Assembly: GCA_947475225.1 (NCBI GenBank)
Contig: CANJMQ010000019.1
Coordinates: 1 to 53,550, forward strand
DNA: 53,550 nucleotides
Reading direction: 5' to 3'
DNA from: Bradyrhizobiaceae bacterium
Lineage (GTDB): Bacteria > Pseudomonadota > Alphaproteobacteria > Rhizobiales > Aestuariivirgaceae
Shown: positions 46,911 to 53,550 of the stretch, piece after piece
Position numbering within the stretch: the first letter of the stretch is position 1
Layout of the letters: every line of letters starts with the position of its first letter
Position numbers and translations under genes: made by a program
The notes under the pieces: generated by a model
The model's database searches: none
Told to the model about the DNA's origin: nothing
The model's input: the letters and a program-made list of their open reading frames with translations, nothing else

Positions 46911-47746
46911 GTTCAGCCTCGACATCACGCATCGCATGGGCCAGCGTCACACCGGCATTGCTGTGGACGCTGGTCTTCTTCGTCGTGCCCTTCGTCGCGA
47001 TGGGGGTGATGAGCCTCCATCCCAAGGCGGGTGAAGGCGCAAGCCTCGCGGCTTACGCACAGTTCTTCACCAACCCCAGCTACTGGCACGCGCTGATCAA
47101 TTCGCTCGAGGTGACGCTGATCGTCACCGTGATCTCGGTGCTGCTGGCCTATCCCTTCGCCTGGATCCTGGCCTTCATGGTGCCGGAGCGCTGGCAGCGC
47201 CTCGCGCTGATGCTGGCCGTTCTGCCATTCTGGACCTCCTACGTGGTGCGCTCCTACTCCTGGCTCCTCGTGCTGGCCGAGAAGGGCGTGGTCAATTCCA
47301 CCCTCGTCAACCTTGGCCTCCTGTCGGAGCCAATCCAGATCGCGAACACGCGCACCGCCACGGTGATAGGCTTCGTCCACTTCTTCGTGATGCTCCTGAC
47401 ACTGACAATCTACGCCAACCTCAAGCAGCTCTCGCCCAATTACCGCAAGGCCGCCACCGACCTCGGCGCGTCCGGGTTCCAGACATTCATCCACGTGATC
47501 CTGCCGCTCACGCTGCCCGGCATCATGGTCGGCGCCTTCCTCACCTTCGTGCTGGCGATCGGTGATTACATCACGCCGCAGATCCTGGGCGGCAACAACG
47601 AGCTCCTCATGCCGCAGCTCATCATGATGCAGATCGGCCGGCGCGGCGACTTCGCCTCGGCCTCCGCCCTCTCGCTGATCCTGATGGCCGTCGTCACACT
47701 CGCCTATCTCGCCTGCGCCCGCTGGCTGAAGATCGAGAGGGCGTGA
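46907..47746 (+). CDS. ABC transporter permease, PotB type
   Basis: A 279-residue inner-membrane permease with six helices (first: ASVTPALLWTLVFFVVPFVAMGVMSL). The ATPase-coupling EAA loop reads RKAATDLGASGFQTFIHVILPLTLPGIMVG, and LAIGDYITPQILGGNNELLMPQLI is typical of PotB/PotH proteins. The start is GTG in a GTGA overlap with the binding-protein stop; the end overlaps the next permease likewise. One of two permeases forming the channel. Confidence 0.93.
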   Translation: MSSASTSRIAWASVTPALLWTLVFFVVPFVAMGVMSLHPKAGEGASLAAYAQFFTNPSYWHALINSLEVTLIVTVISVLLAYPFAWILAFMVPERWQRLALMLAVLPFWTSYVVRSYSWLLVLAEKGVVNSTLVNLGLLSEPIQIANTRTATVIGFVHFFVMLLTLTIYANLKQLSPNYRKAATDLGASGFQTFIHVILPLTLPGIMVGAFLTFVLAIGDYITPQILGGNNELLMPQLIMMQIGRRGDFASASALSLILMAVVTLAYLACARWLKIERA

Positions 47747-48519
47747 TGACGCGCGCGCTGGCCATCGTCTATGCCCTCCTCCTCTACGGCTTCATCTTCC
47801 TGCCAGTGGCGGTGCTGGTGCTGTTCTCCTTTCAGGGCACGCTGTTCCCCATTCCGCCCTTCAACGGGCCGAGCCTGCGCTGGTATGCGGCGGTGCTGGG
47901 TGACGCGCGGCTCACCGCGGGCCTTGGCAACTCGGTGGTCGTGGCGCTCTTGAGTTCAGCCGTCGCCACGCTGCTGGGCTTCCTCTCCGCCTGGGGCTTC
48001 GCGCGCTTCCACCTGCCCGCCTCGGCTTTCCTCCGTGGGCTGATCACCCTGCCGCTCACCGTGAGCTACCTCATCATCGGCATGGGGCTCCTGATCTTCT
48101 TCAACTGGATCGGCCTTCCGAAGTCGCTCGTGGCAGCCGGCATCGGACATGTGGTGATCAACCTGCCGCTCTGCTTTGCCATCATCTACAGCCAGATGGG
48201 CGACCACCAGGCCAACATCGAGCGCGCGGCGCGCGACCTCGGTGCCAGCGAGGCGAAAGTCCTGCTGCTCATCACTGCGCCCATCATGTGGCCGGCCCTC
48301 TTCGCCAGCTTCTTCCTCTCCATGACCTTCTCATGGGACGAGTTCGTCATCTCCTTCCTGCTCACCCGCTTCGAGACCACGTTGCCCGTCGAGATCTGGA
48401 ACCTGCTGCGCGCTGGCCTGAACCCCAAGACCAATGCGGTGGGGGCGATGGTGTTCGGCGTCTCCATCATCCTCGCCATCGTCTTCGAACTCACAGCCTT
48501 CCGAAAGCGCCCGCAATGA
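47743..48519 (+). CDS. ABC transporter permease, PotC type
   Basis: Second permease of the importer, 258 residues, six helices (LAIVYALLLYGFIFLPVAVLVLFSF first). The EAA loop is ERAARDLGASEAKVLLLITAPIMWPALFASFFLSMTFSWDEFVISFLL, the PotC/PotI signature. Starts GTG at 47743 or ATG at 47746, overlapping the upstream stop. The stop overlaps the ATPase start (ATGA). Confidence 0.93.
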   Translation: MMTRALAIVYALLLYGFIFLPVAVLVLFSFQGTLFPIPPFNGPSLRWYAAVLGDARLTAGLGNSVVVALLSSAVATLLGFLSAWGFARFHLPASAFLRGLITLPLTVSYLIIGMGLLIFFNWIGLPKSLVAAGIGHVVINLPLCFAIIYSQMGDHQANIERAARDLGASEAKVLLLITAPIMWPALFASFFLSMTFSWDEFVISFLLTRFETTLPVEIWNLLRAGLNPKTNAVGAMVFGVSIILAIVFELTAFRKRPQ

Positions 48520-49520
48520 CGGCTCTCGTTTCCATTGACCACGTCTCCCACAGCTTCGGTCCGACGAAGGTGCTGGACGATGTGTCGCTCAGCCTCGCGC
48601 CGGACAGCTACACGGTGCTGCTCGGTCCCTCGGGCTCAGGAAAGACCACGCTCCTGTCGATTCTCGGCGGCTTCCTCAGCCCCGAACAGGGCCGCGTGAT
48701 GATCCGTGGGCAGGACTGCACGGCCATGGCCCCCGCCAAACGCCCCACCGCCACGGTGTTCCAGGACTATGCCCTGTTCCCCCACATGTCGATTGGCGCC
48801 AATGTCGGCTTCGGCCTGCGCATGAAGGGTGTGGCGAAGCCGGAGCGGGATGCCAAGGCGCGCGCCATGCTCGATGTCGTGGGCCTTGCCGCCTCCTTCG
48901 AGAGGAAGCCCCACCAGCTGTCCGGCGGCCAGCGCCAGCGCGTGGCGCTTGCCCGCGCGCTGATCGTCGAGCCCGCGGTACTGCTGCTTGACGAACCGCT
49001 GGGTGCGCTCGACCTCAAGCTCCGCCGCCAGATGCAGGATGAGCTGAAGGCCATCCAGAAGCGCGTCGGCACCGCCTTCATCCACGTGACCCACGACCAG
49101 GAAGAGGCCATGGCGCTGGCCGACCACGTGGTCGTGATGAACCACGGCCGGATCGAGGACGAGGGTCCACCCGAACGCGTCTATGCGCGGCCTGCGACGC
49201 GCTTCACCGCAACCTTCATGGGCGAGAGCACCGTCCTCACCGGCATCACGGCCAATGGCATGATCGACACGCCGCTCGGCCGCTTCCCTGCCGTCGACGG
49301 CGCCAGCCACGTGGCGATCCGCCCCGAGCATGTCTCGCTCGGCGGGCCCATCCATGGCGAGGTGACGGACGTCGTCTATCAGGGCGCCTTCAAGCGCGTG
49401 ACGGCACGGGCCAACGGCGTGGACGTTCTGGCCCGCCTTCCCGCCAAAACCGCCATCGCCGCCGGGCAGACGGTGTCGCTCGCCATCGACGCGCCGCATG
49501 TGATCGTGCTGAAGGATTGA
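48516..49520 (+). CDS. ABC transporter ATP-binding protein, PotA type
   Basis: A 334-residue ATPase powering the importer. Walker A is LLGPSGSGKTTLL, the Q-loop is TATVFQDYALFPHMS, the ABC signature is HQLSGGQRQRVALARAL, Walker B is VLLLDEPLGALDLKL and the switch histidine is IHVTHDQEEA. A C-terminal TOBE domain follows (AIRPEHVSLGGPIHGEVTDVVYQGAFKRV). ATG at 48516 overlaps the permease stop; an earlier in-frame start at 48288 lies within the permease gene and is rejected. Confidence 0.95.
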   Translation: MTALVSIDHVSHSFGPTKVLDDVSLSLAPDSYTVLLGPSGSGKTTLLSILGGFLSPEQGRVMIRGQDCTAMAPAKRPTATVFQDYALFPHMSIGANVGFGLRMKGVAKPERDAKARAMLDVVGLAASFERKPHQLSGGQRQRVALARALIVEPAVLLLDEPLGALDLKLRRQMQDELKAIQKRVGTAFIHVTHDQEEAMALADHVVVMNHGRIEDEGPPERVYARPATRFTATFMGESTVLTGITANGMIDTPLGRFPAVDGASHVAIRPEHVSLGGPIHGEVTDVVYQGAFKRVTARANGVDVLARLPAKTAIAAGQTVSLAIDAPHVIVLKD

Positions 49521-49523
49521 GCC

Positions 49524-50267
49524 ATGGACCTCCGCGTCGGCCCCACTGAGTGGTATGAAACGCTGCACTTTGCCGATGGTGTCACGCTGATCCACGAGCC
49601 GTGGATCAAGCCCTTCTTCCGCTGCAACATCTGGCACGTGCGCGGCCGCGACCGCGACCTGCTGTTTGATTCAGGGCTGGGCCACTTCAGCCTGCGCGCC
49701 CACGTGCCGCTGGTGTCGGAACGCGATCTCACCTGTGTGGCGAGCCACACCCACTTCGATCACATCGGCTGCCACCATGAGTTCGGCCACTGCGCGGTGC
49801 ATTCCGCCGAGGCCGCGATCCTCGCCGACCCGCGGAACGACCTGATCCTCGCGCACTATGCCACCGACGAGATGTTCCTCCGCCAGCCTGAAGGCTGGGA
49901 CCAGACGAAATATCACGTGAGGCCCGCCCACGCGGAGCGCATCCTCGAGCAGGGTGACGTCATCGACCTGGGCGACCGCGCCTTTGAGGTGGTCCATACG
50001 CCCGGCCACTCGCCTGGCGGCATCGGCCTGTTCGAGCACACGACCGGAACCTTCCTCTCCGGTGACATCATCTATGACGGCCCGCTGATCGATGATGCCT
50101 ATCATTCCGATGTGCCGGTCTATGTCGAGACGCTGGAGCGCCTGCGCGCGCTCCCTGTCGCCATCGTCCACGGCGGCCACTTCCCCAGCTTCGGCCCGGT
50201 GCGCTATCGCCAGCTGATCGATGAATATGTGGCTGGTCACCGCAAGCCCGGCTGTCACCTTGGGTGA
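49524..50267 (+). CDS. MBL-fold metallo-hydrolase
   Basis: A 247-residue metallo-beta-lactamase-fold hydrolase three bases after the importer ATPase, so probably the last gene of that operon. Metal motif: CVASHTHFDHIGCHHEF (HXHXDH), then EVVHTPGHSPGGIGLFEHTTGTFLSGDIIYDGPLID and a final IVHGGHFPSFG histidine. It resembles glyoxalase II or lactonase-like members; no substrate can be assigned. Acting on a breakdown product of the imported compound is an inference from position. Confidence 0.88.
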   Translation: MDLRVGPTEWYETLHFADGVTLIHEPWIKPFFRCNIWHVRGRDRDLLFDSGLGHFSLRAHVPLVSERDLTCVASHTHFDHIGCHHEFGHCAVHSAEAAILADPRNDLILAHYATDEMFLRQPEGWDQTKYHVRPAHAERILEQGDVIDLGDRAFEVVHTPGHSPGGIGLFEHTTGTFLSGDIIYDGPLIDDAYHSDVPVYVETLERLRALPVAIVHGGHFPSFGPVRYRQLIDEYVAGHRKPGCHLG

Positions 50268-50278
50268 TGCGTCCACAG

Positions 50279-50311
50279 CCCCCTCTCCCGTCCGAATGAG
50301 GGGAGAAGGGG
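50279..50311. terminator. hairpin between convergent MBL and cfa genes
   Basis: CCCCCTCTCCC (50279-50289) and GGGAGAAGGGG (50301-50311) form an 11-pair stem with one mismatch and an 11-base spacer. It lies between two converging stops. No U-tract follows on either strand, so it may be a weak bidirectional terminator or a small dispersed repeat. Confidence 0.4.
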
Positions 50312-50319
50312 AAGTCACT

Positions 50320-51546
50320 TCACGTCTTGCCTTCCGCCGCGATCAACTCCCTCTCAATATCCACCATGTAGTCACGCTGCAGCGGCAGCGTGTCGACCGT
50401 CTTGGCCAGCTGGATCTGGAACACCATGTGCTTGAAGTAGCGGAAGCTCAGCTCGCTGGTGATGAGATAGAACTCCCACATCCGGCAGAACGTCTCGCCC
50501 AGCAGGGCTTCCGCCTTGTCGCGGTTGGCCTCGAACCGGTCATACCAGGCGCGCAGCGTTTCGGCATAGTGCAGGCGCCAGATTTCGGTGTCCGTCACCC
50601 ACAGCCCCGAGGACTCGATGGCGGCGAAGGTCTCTGACAGGGCCGGTGAATAGCCGCCGGGGAAGATATATTTCCGCAGCCATTTGCCGGTGGTGCCCGG
50701 CCCGCCCTTGCGGCCAATGGCGTGCACGAGCGCCACGCCATCAGGCGCCAGCAGGCTCTGGATCTTGCCGAAATACTGCTGGAAATAGGAAATGCCAACG
50801 TGCTCGAACATGCCGATCGACACGATGCGATCGAACGTGCCCGCGACGTCGCGATAGTCCTTGAACTGAAAGCTGATCTTGTCGGCAAGGCCGAGCTGTT
50901 CGGCCCGCTGCTGTGCGAGAGCGAGCTGCTCCTTCGACAGCGTGACGCCCGTGACATGGACGTCGAAATTCTGGGCGAGATAGATCGCCATGCCACCCCA
51001 GCCGCAGCCGATGTCGAGCACCCGCTGCCCGGGCTTGAGATCAAGCTTGGAGGCAATGTGCCGGAGCTTGTTCTGCTGGGCCTCCTCCAGCGTGTCCATG
51101 GGTGAACGGAAATAGGCGCAGGAATAATTCATGCCGCTGTCGAGGAAGAGGCCGTAGAGCTCATTCGACAGGTCGTAATGATGCGCTACGTTGCGCTGCG
51201 ACTGGACCAGCGTGTTGCGCTGCCAGAGGGACTTCAGCCGCTTGGCCATGCGCCGCAGCGGCCTCTGGATGGGTAGCTTGCGGGAGACGCCCCGGTTGAT
51301 GGCAAACAGCGTCAGGAAGTCACGCAACGTGCCCTGCTCGATGGTCAGCGTGCCGTCCATATACGCCTCGCCCGCCTTGAGGTCCGGGTTCCAGACAAGC
51401 GAGTTGTAGAGAGAAGGGTCATGCAGCTTGACGCGCACGAAGGGCTCGGGTGTTCCGGCGTAGCGGTGAACCGTGCCCTCAGCATCCACCACTTCGAGGG
51501 TGCCGGTTCTGATGATCTTCGTCAGCATGGTATTCAGAAGCTTCAT
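50320..51546 (-). CDS. cfa: cyclopropane-fatty-acyl-phospholipid synthase family protein
   Basis: SAM-dependent enzyme of 408 residues adding a methylene bridge to unsaturated acyl chains of membrane lipids. N-terminal lipid-binding part (LVWNPDLKAGEAYMDGTLTIEQGTL), then QRNVAHHYDLSNELYGLFLDSGMNYSCAYF, the SAM motif VLDIGCGWGGMAIYLAQ, YRDVAGTFDRIVSIGMFEHVG and YIFPGGYSPALSE. All expected motifs are intact. 279 bases upstream, before the next gene, hold an inverted repeat but no gene. Confidence 0.94.
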   Translation of the reverse strand: MKLLNTMLTKIIRTGTLEVVDAEGTVHRYAGTPEPFVRVKLHDPSLYNSLVWNPDLKAGEAYMDGTLTIEQGTLRDFLTLFAINRGVSRKLPIQRPLRRMAKRLKSLWQRNTLVQSQRNVAHHYDLSNELYGLFLDSGMNYSCAYFRSPMDTLEEAQQNKLRHIASKLDLKPGQRVLDIGCGWGGMAIYLAQNFDVHVTGVTLSKEQLALAQQRAEQLGLADKISFQFKDYRDVAGTFDRIVSIGMFEHVGISYFQQYFGKIQSLLAPDGVALVHAIGRKGGPGTTGKWLRKYIFPGGYSPALSETFAAIESSGLWVTDTEIWRLHYAETLRAWYDRFEANRDKAEALLGETFCRMWEFYLITSELSFRYFKHMVFQIQLAKTVDTLPLQRDYMVDIERELIAAEGKT

Positions 51547-51705
51547 CAGAAAAATTCCTCACCTCGCCGGGTCACGGCCTGTCTGTGCAATCGTGATTGC
51601 GCCTTGGGGTGGCCGTCCTTGACCTGATGGCTTGGAAACTAGCCGCTTGGGGCCTAAGTGACAACGCGTGAAAGCCTGCCGAACACAATGCTACACCCTG
51701 TCACT

Positions 51706-51800
51706 CATCATGCCTGGGCTTGTCTCGATAGGTTGGGCTTGACCCGCGTATCCATTTCCGAACCGTGAAAAGGATCACCGAGACAAGCCCGGCGATGATG
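51706..51800. repeat. long imperfect inverted repeat
   Basis: Left arm 51706-51727 (CATCATGCCTGGGCTTGTCTCG) would pair with right arm 51779-51800 with 19 of 22 positions complementary, around a 51-base interior. It resembles the dispersed intergenic palindromes of Hyphomicrobiales but differs in sequence from the repeat at 7751 and 44968. It lies downstream of the DJ-1/PfpI gene and upstream of cfa. Confidence 0.7.
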
Positions 51801-51825
51801 CGGTGGAGAGAAACGGGTAGGTGGT

Positions 51826-52578
51826 CTAGGTCACCAGTTGCTTCACCAGTGCGGCCACCATCCGCGGCAGGTCATAGGGGAAGCGGGCGGTGATCAGGTT
51901 GCCGTCGACCACGCAGGGCTCGTCGAGCACGGTGGCGCCGGCATTGGCGAGGTCGGGATGGATGTTCCACACGGCGGTGGCCTTCTTGCCCTTGAGGATG
52001 CCGGCACTCACCATCACCCACTGGCCGTGGCAGATGGCGCAGGTGGGCTTGCCGGAGGCCAGCATGTCCTGAACAAATGTCTGGGCGTGCTTGTCGGCGC
52101 GCAGGAAATCCGGGTTCCAGCAGCCGCCGGGGAAGATGCAGGCGTCGTAGTCGGCGATCTTCGCCTCGTCCATGTAGCAGTCGATCTTCAGCCAACCGGC
52201 ATTTTCCATGAGGCGGATGGCCAGAACATGGGTCTTGGTGAGCGGCGGAAAGCGCAGGCCCAGCGTCGGGTGGAACTCGCCGATGCGCGGCGCCACCACA
52301 TGCACGGTGGCGCCATGTTCGGTGAGCCACTTGGTGGCGCCGACGATCTCGATTTCCTCCACCCCGTTGGAACAGCAGATGGCGATCTTCTTGCCCTTGA
52401 GGAGGTCCGGGTTGGACGGCGGATCGAACAGGAACCTTTGGAGCTCGCGGTTCAGCTCGCCATCCGCCGAGACGAGGAGCTCGGTCGAGATCGACGGCAC
52501 GGGCGAGGGCGTCATGAAGGCCTGGGCGCGCAGCAGGGCCGCGTTGGTGGCGGAAGCGGGATCATGCGGCTTGTTCAT
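51826..52578 (-). CDS. DJ-1/PfpI family protein
   Basis: A 250-residue member of the DJ-1/PfpI superfamily. The core begins near residue 62 (LLKGKKIAICCSNGVEEIEIVGATKWLTEHGATVHVVAP). It has DYDACIFPGGCWNPDFLRAD and the nucleophile elbow GKPTCAICHGQWVMVSAGILKGKKAT, with the expected catalytic Cys followed by His. The N-terminal about 60 residues are extra compared with ordinary PfpI proteins of 170-190 residues. ATG at 52578 has GAGG upstream. Protease, deglycase or hydratase activities are reported in the superfamily; none can be chosen here. Divergent from the epimerase gene. Confidence 0.88.
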   Translation of the reverse strand: MNKPHDPASATNAALLRAQAFMTPSPVPSISTELLVSADGELNRELQRFLFDPPSNPDLLKGKKIAICCSNGVEEIEIVGATKWLTEHGATVHVVAPRIGEFHPTLGLRFPPLTKTHVLAIRLMENAGWLKIDCYMDEAKIADYDACIFPGGCWNPDFLRADKHAQTFVQDMLASGKPTCAICHGQWVMVSAGILKGKKATAVWNIHPDLANAGATVLDEPCVVDGNLITARFPYDLPRMVAALVKQLVT

Positions 52579-52677
52579 CGGCGGGACCTCAGGTTTGTCG
52601 TTTGAAAGGCGTATATCAGGAATTGACAAGCGGCGCGAGACGGTTTGTCCTGCGCTGATGCTTGGGAGGGCATGTCA

Positions 52678-53520
52678 ATGAAGCTTGGTTTCAATCTGCT
52701 GCTGTGGACGCCACACGTCACGCTTGCGCATGAGCCCATTCTGCGGGCGCTGAAGAAGACCGGATATGATGGCGTCGAGATCCCGATGTTCGAGGGCGAC
52801 CCCGCCCATTACGCGAAGCTCGGAGCACTCCTCGACAAGATCGGGCTCGAGCGCTCGGTGGTGAGCGTCATCCAGGGCAAGAACCCGCTGTCGCCCGACA
52901 AGGCCAGCCAGGCCGCCGCCTTCGACTATGCCAAGTGGACAATCGACTGCTCCGCCGCACTGGGCGCCCCCATCCTCGGCGGGCCGATGCATTCGGAACT
53001 GGGCTACTTCTCCGGCAACCCGGCCACCGCCGCCGAGCGCAAGCGCGCGCTGACCTTCCACAAGAAGGCGGGCGACTATGCGGGCAGGAAGGGCGTCACC
53101 TTCGCGCTTGAGGCGCTGAATCGTTTCGAATGCTATTTCCTCAACACCATGCAGCAGCTGAACGACTATCTGGACGAGGTCGACCACCCGCACGTCCAGG
53201 GCATGTATGATACCTTCCACTCCAACATCGAGGAGAAGGATCCGGTCGCTGCCATCAAGACCATCCGCCCGCACATGGTGCATGTGCATATCTCCGAGAA
53301 TGACCGGGGCACGCCGGGCAAGGGCCATGTGCCGTGGGCTGAAACCTACAAGGCGCTGAAGAAGTCGAAATATGATGGCTTCCTCACCATCGAGGCGTTC
53401 GGTCGCTCAATGCCGGCGCTGGCCGCCGCCACCCGCGTGTGGCGCGACTTCGCGCCCTCGCCGGAAGAGGTCTACAAACTCGGCTTCCGCAACATGAAGC
53501 AGGGCTGGGCCAAGGCGTGA
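52678..53520 (+). CDS. sugar phosphate isomerase/epimerase (xylose-isomerase-like TIM barrel)
   Basis: A 280-residue TIM-barrel protein of the AP-endonuclease-2 / D-tagatose 3-epimerase family. Metal and substrate residues are visible: ALEALNRFECYFLNT (first Glu), MYDTFHSNIEEKD (Asp, His), MVHVHISENDRGTPGKGHVPW and the last Glu in GFLTIEAFGRSMP. It starts MKLGFNLLLWTPHVTLAHEPI; ATG at 52678 has GGGAGGG at better spacing than ATG at 52672. It overlaps the next gene in a GTGA arrangement, suggesting joint carbohydrate-related function. Confidence 0.9.
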   Translation: MKLGFNLLLWTPHVTLAHEPILRALKKTGYDGVEIPMFEGDPAHYAKLGALLDKIGLERSVVSVIQGKNPLSPDKASQAAAFDYAKWTIDCSAALGAPILGGPMHSELGYFSGNPATAAERKRALTFHKKAGDYAGRKGVTFALEALNRFECYFLNTMQQLNDYLDEVDHPHVQGMYDTFHSNIEEKDPVAAIKTIRPHMVHVHISENDRGTPGKGHVPWAETYKALKKSKYDGFLTIEAFGRSMPALAAATRVWRDFAPSPEEVYKLGFRNMKQGWAKA

Positions 53521-53550
53521 AGCCGGTCTACGTCATCGGCACCTGCGACA
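53517..53550 (+). CDS. 5' end of a probable UPF0261 (Tm-1-like ATP-binding) gene, cut by window edge
   Basis: A GTG at 53517 overlapping the epimerase stop opens a frame reading MKPVYVIGTCD before the window ends. That matches the usual N-terminus of UPF0261/Tm-1-like proteins (V-Y-V-I-G-T-x-D). Only 11 residues are visible, so the call rests on that short match and the GTGA coupling to the preceding gene. Confidence 0.5.
   Translation, partial: MKPVYVIGTCD

Overview
GC-rich (visibly well over 60%) chromosomal segment of an alphaproteobacterium, most likely order Hyphomicrobiales (Rhizobiales). Three things point there: the block lnt / XRE regulator / metK / trmB / rimP / nusA / ylxR / infB / rbfA / truB / rpsO, the aa3 oxidase block ctaC-ctaD-ctaB-coxF-ctaG-ctaE-DUF983-SURF1-thrC-M16 protease-GNAT, and family markers such as IalB, DUF4170 and the fused YlxR/L7Ae protein. 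I cannot name a genus from sequence alone. No phage, insertion sequence, CRISPR array, rRNA or tRNA gene was recognised. Most of the window is ordinary core genome, densely packed with many 1-20 nt gene overlaps.

Layout. 1-7.3 kb (minus): the translation/transcription operon rimP-nusA-ylxR-infB-rbfA-truB-rpsO, with a good promoter and a terminator-like hairpin plus U-tract in the rimP leader. 7.35-7.86 kb: gene-free, with a strongly structured GC-rich segment and a palindromic repeat. 7.9-12.0 kb (minus): trmB, metK, an XRE regulator with a possible autoregulatory site, and lnt. 12.0-13.4 kb (plus): an Asp/Glu-racemase-fold (EutA/maleate isomerase-like) gene coupled to a DUF1989 gene. 13.4-19.5 kb: peroxiredoxin, a DsbD-N-like periplasmic protein, YqgE, a large 7TM-PAS-GGDEF-EAL protein and a GNAT. 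19.5-28.6 kb (minus): M16 peptidase, thrC and the cytochrome c oxidase assembly block.

28.9-33.8 kb (plus): ialB, then tldD-HAD-MATE-DUF937 with stop/start overlaps. 33.8-36.0 kb (minus): gshA and rsmE. 36.0-40.2 kb (plus): ubiA-pmbA-cysQ-like-DUF4170-DMT transporter. TldD and its partner TldE/PmbA are therefore both here but about 6 kb apart. 40.2-43.3 kb (minus): ribF, a TIGR01459-type HAD phosphatase and a membrane protein with a degenerate EAL domain.

43.4-50.3 kb is the most accessory-looking part. An omega-amino acid:pyruvate aminotransferase and a TetR regulator lie on the minus strand, and a polyamine-type ABC importer plus an MBL-fold hydrolase lie on the plus strand. A shared 12-mer, inside a perfect palindrome on one side, flanks the tetR gene and sits beside the candidate promoters of both neighbouring units. 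This suggests one regulator controlling uptake and transamination of an amine or omega-amino acid. The window ends with cfa, a DJ-1/PfpI protein, a sugar isomerase/epimerase and the first codons of a UPF0261 (Tm-1-like) gene.

I found no clearly new defence or mobile system. The best leads are the TetR-centred regulon, the rimP leader attenuator with the adjacent structured intergenic region, the EutA-like/DUF1989 pair, and two c-di-GMP-type proteins with degenerate motifs.
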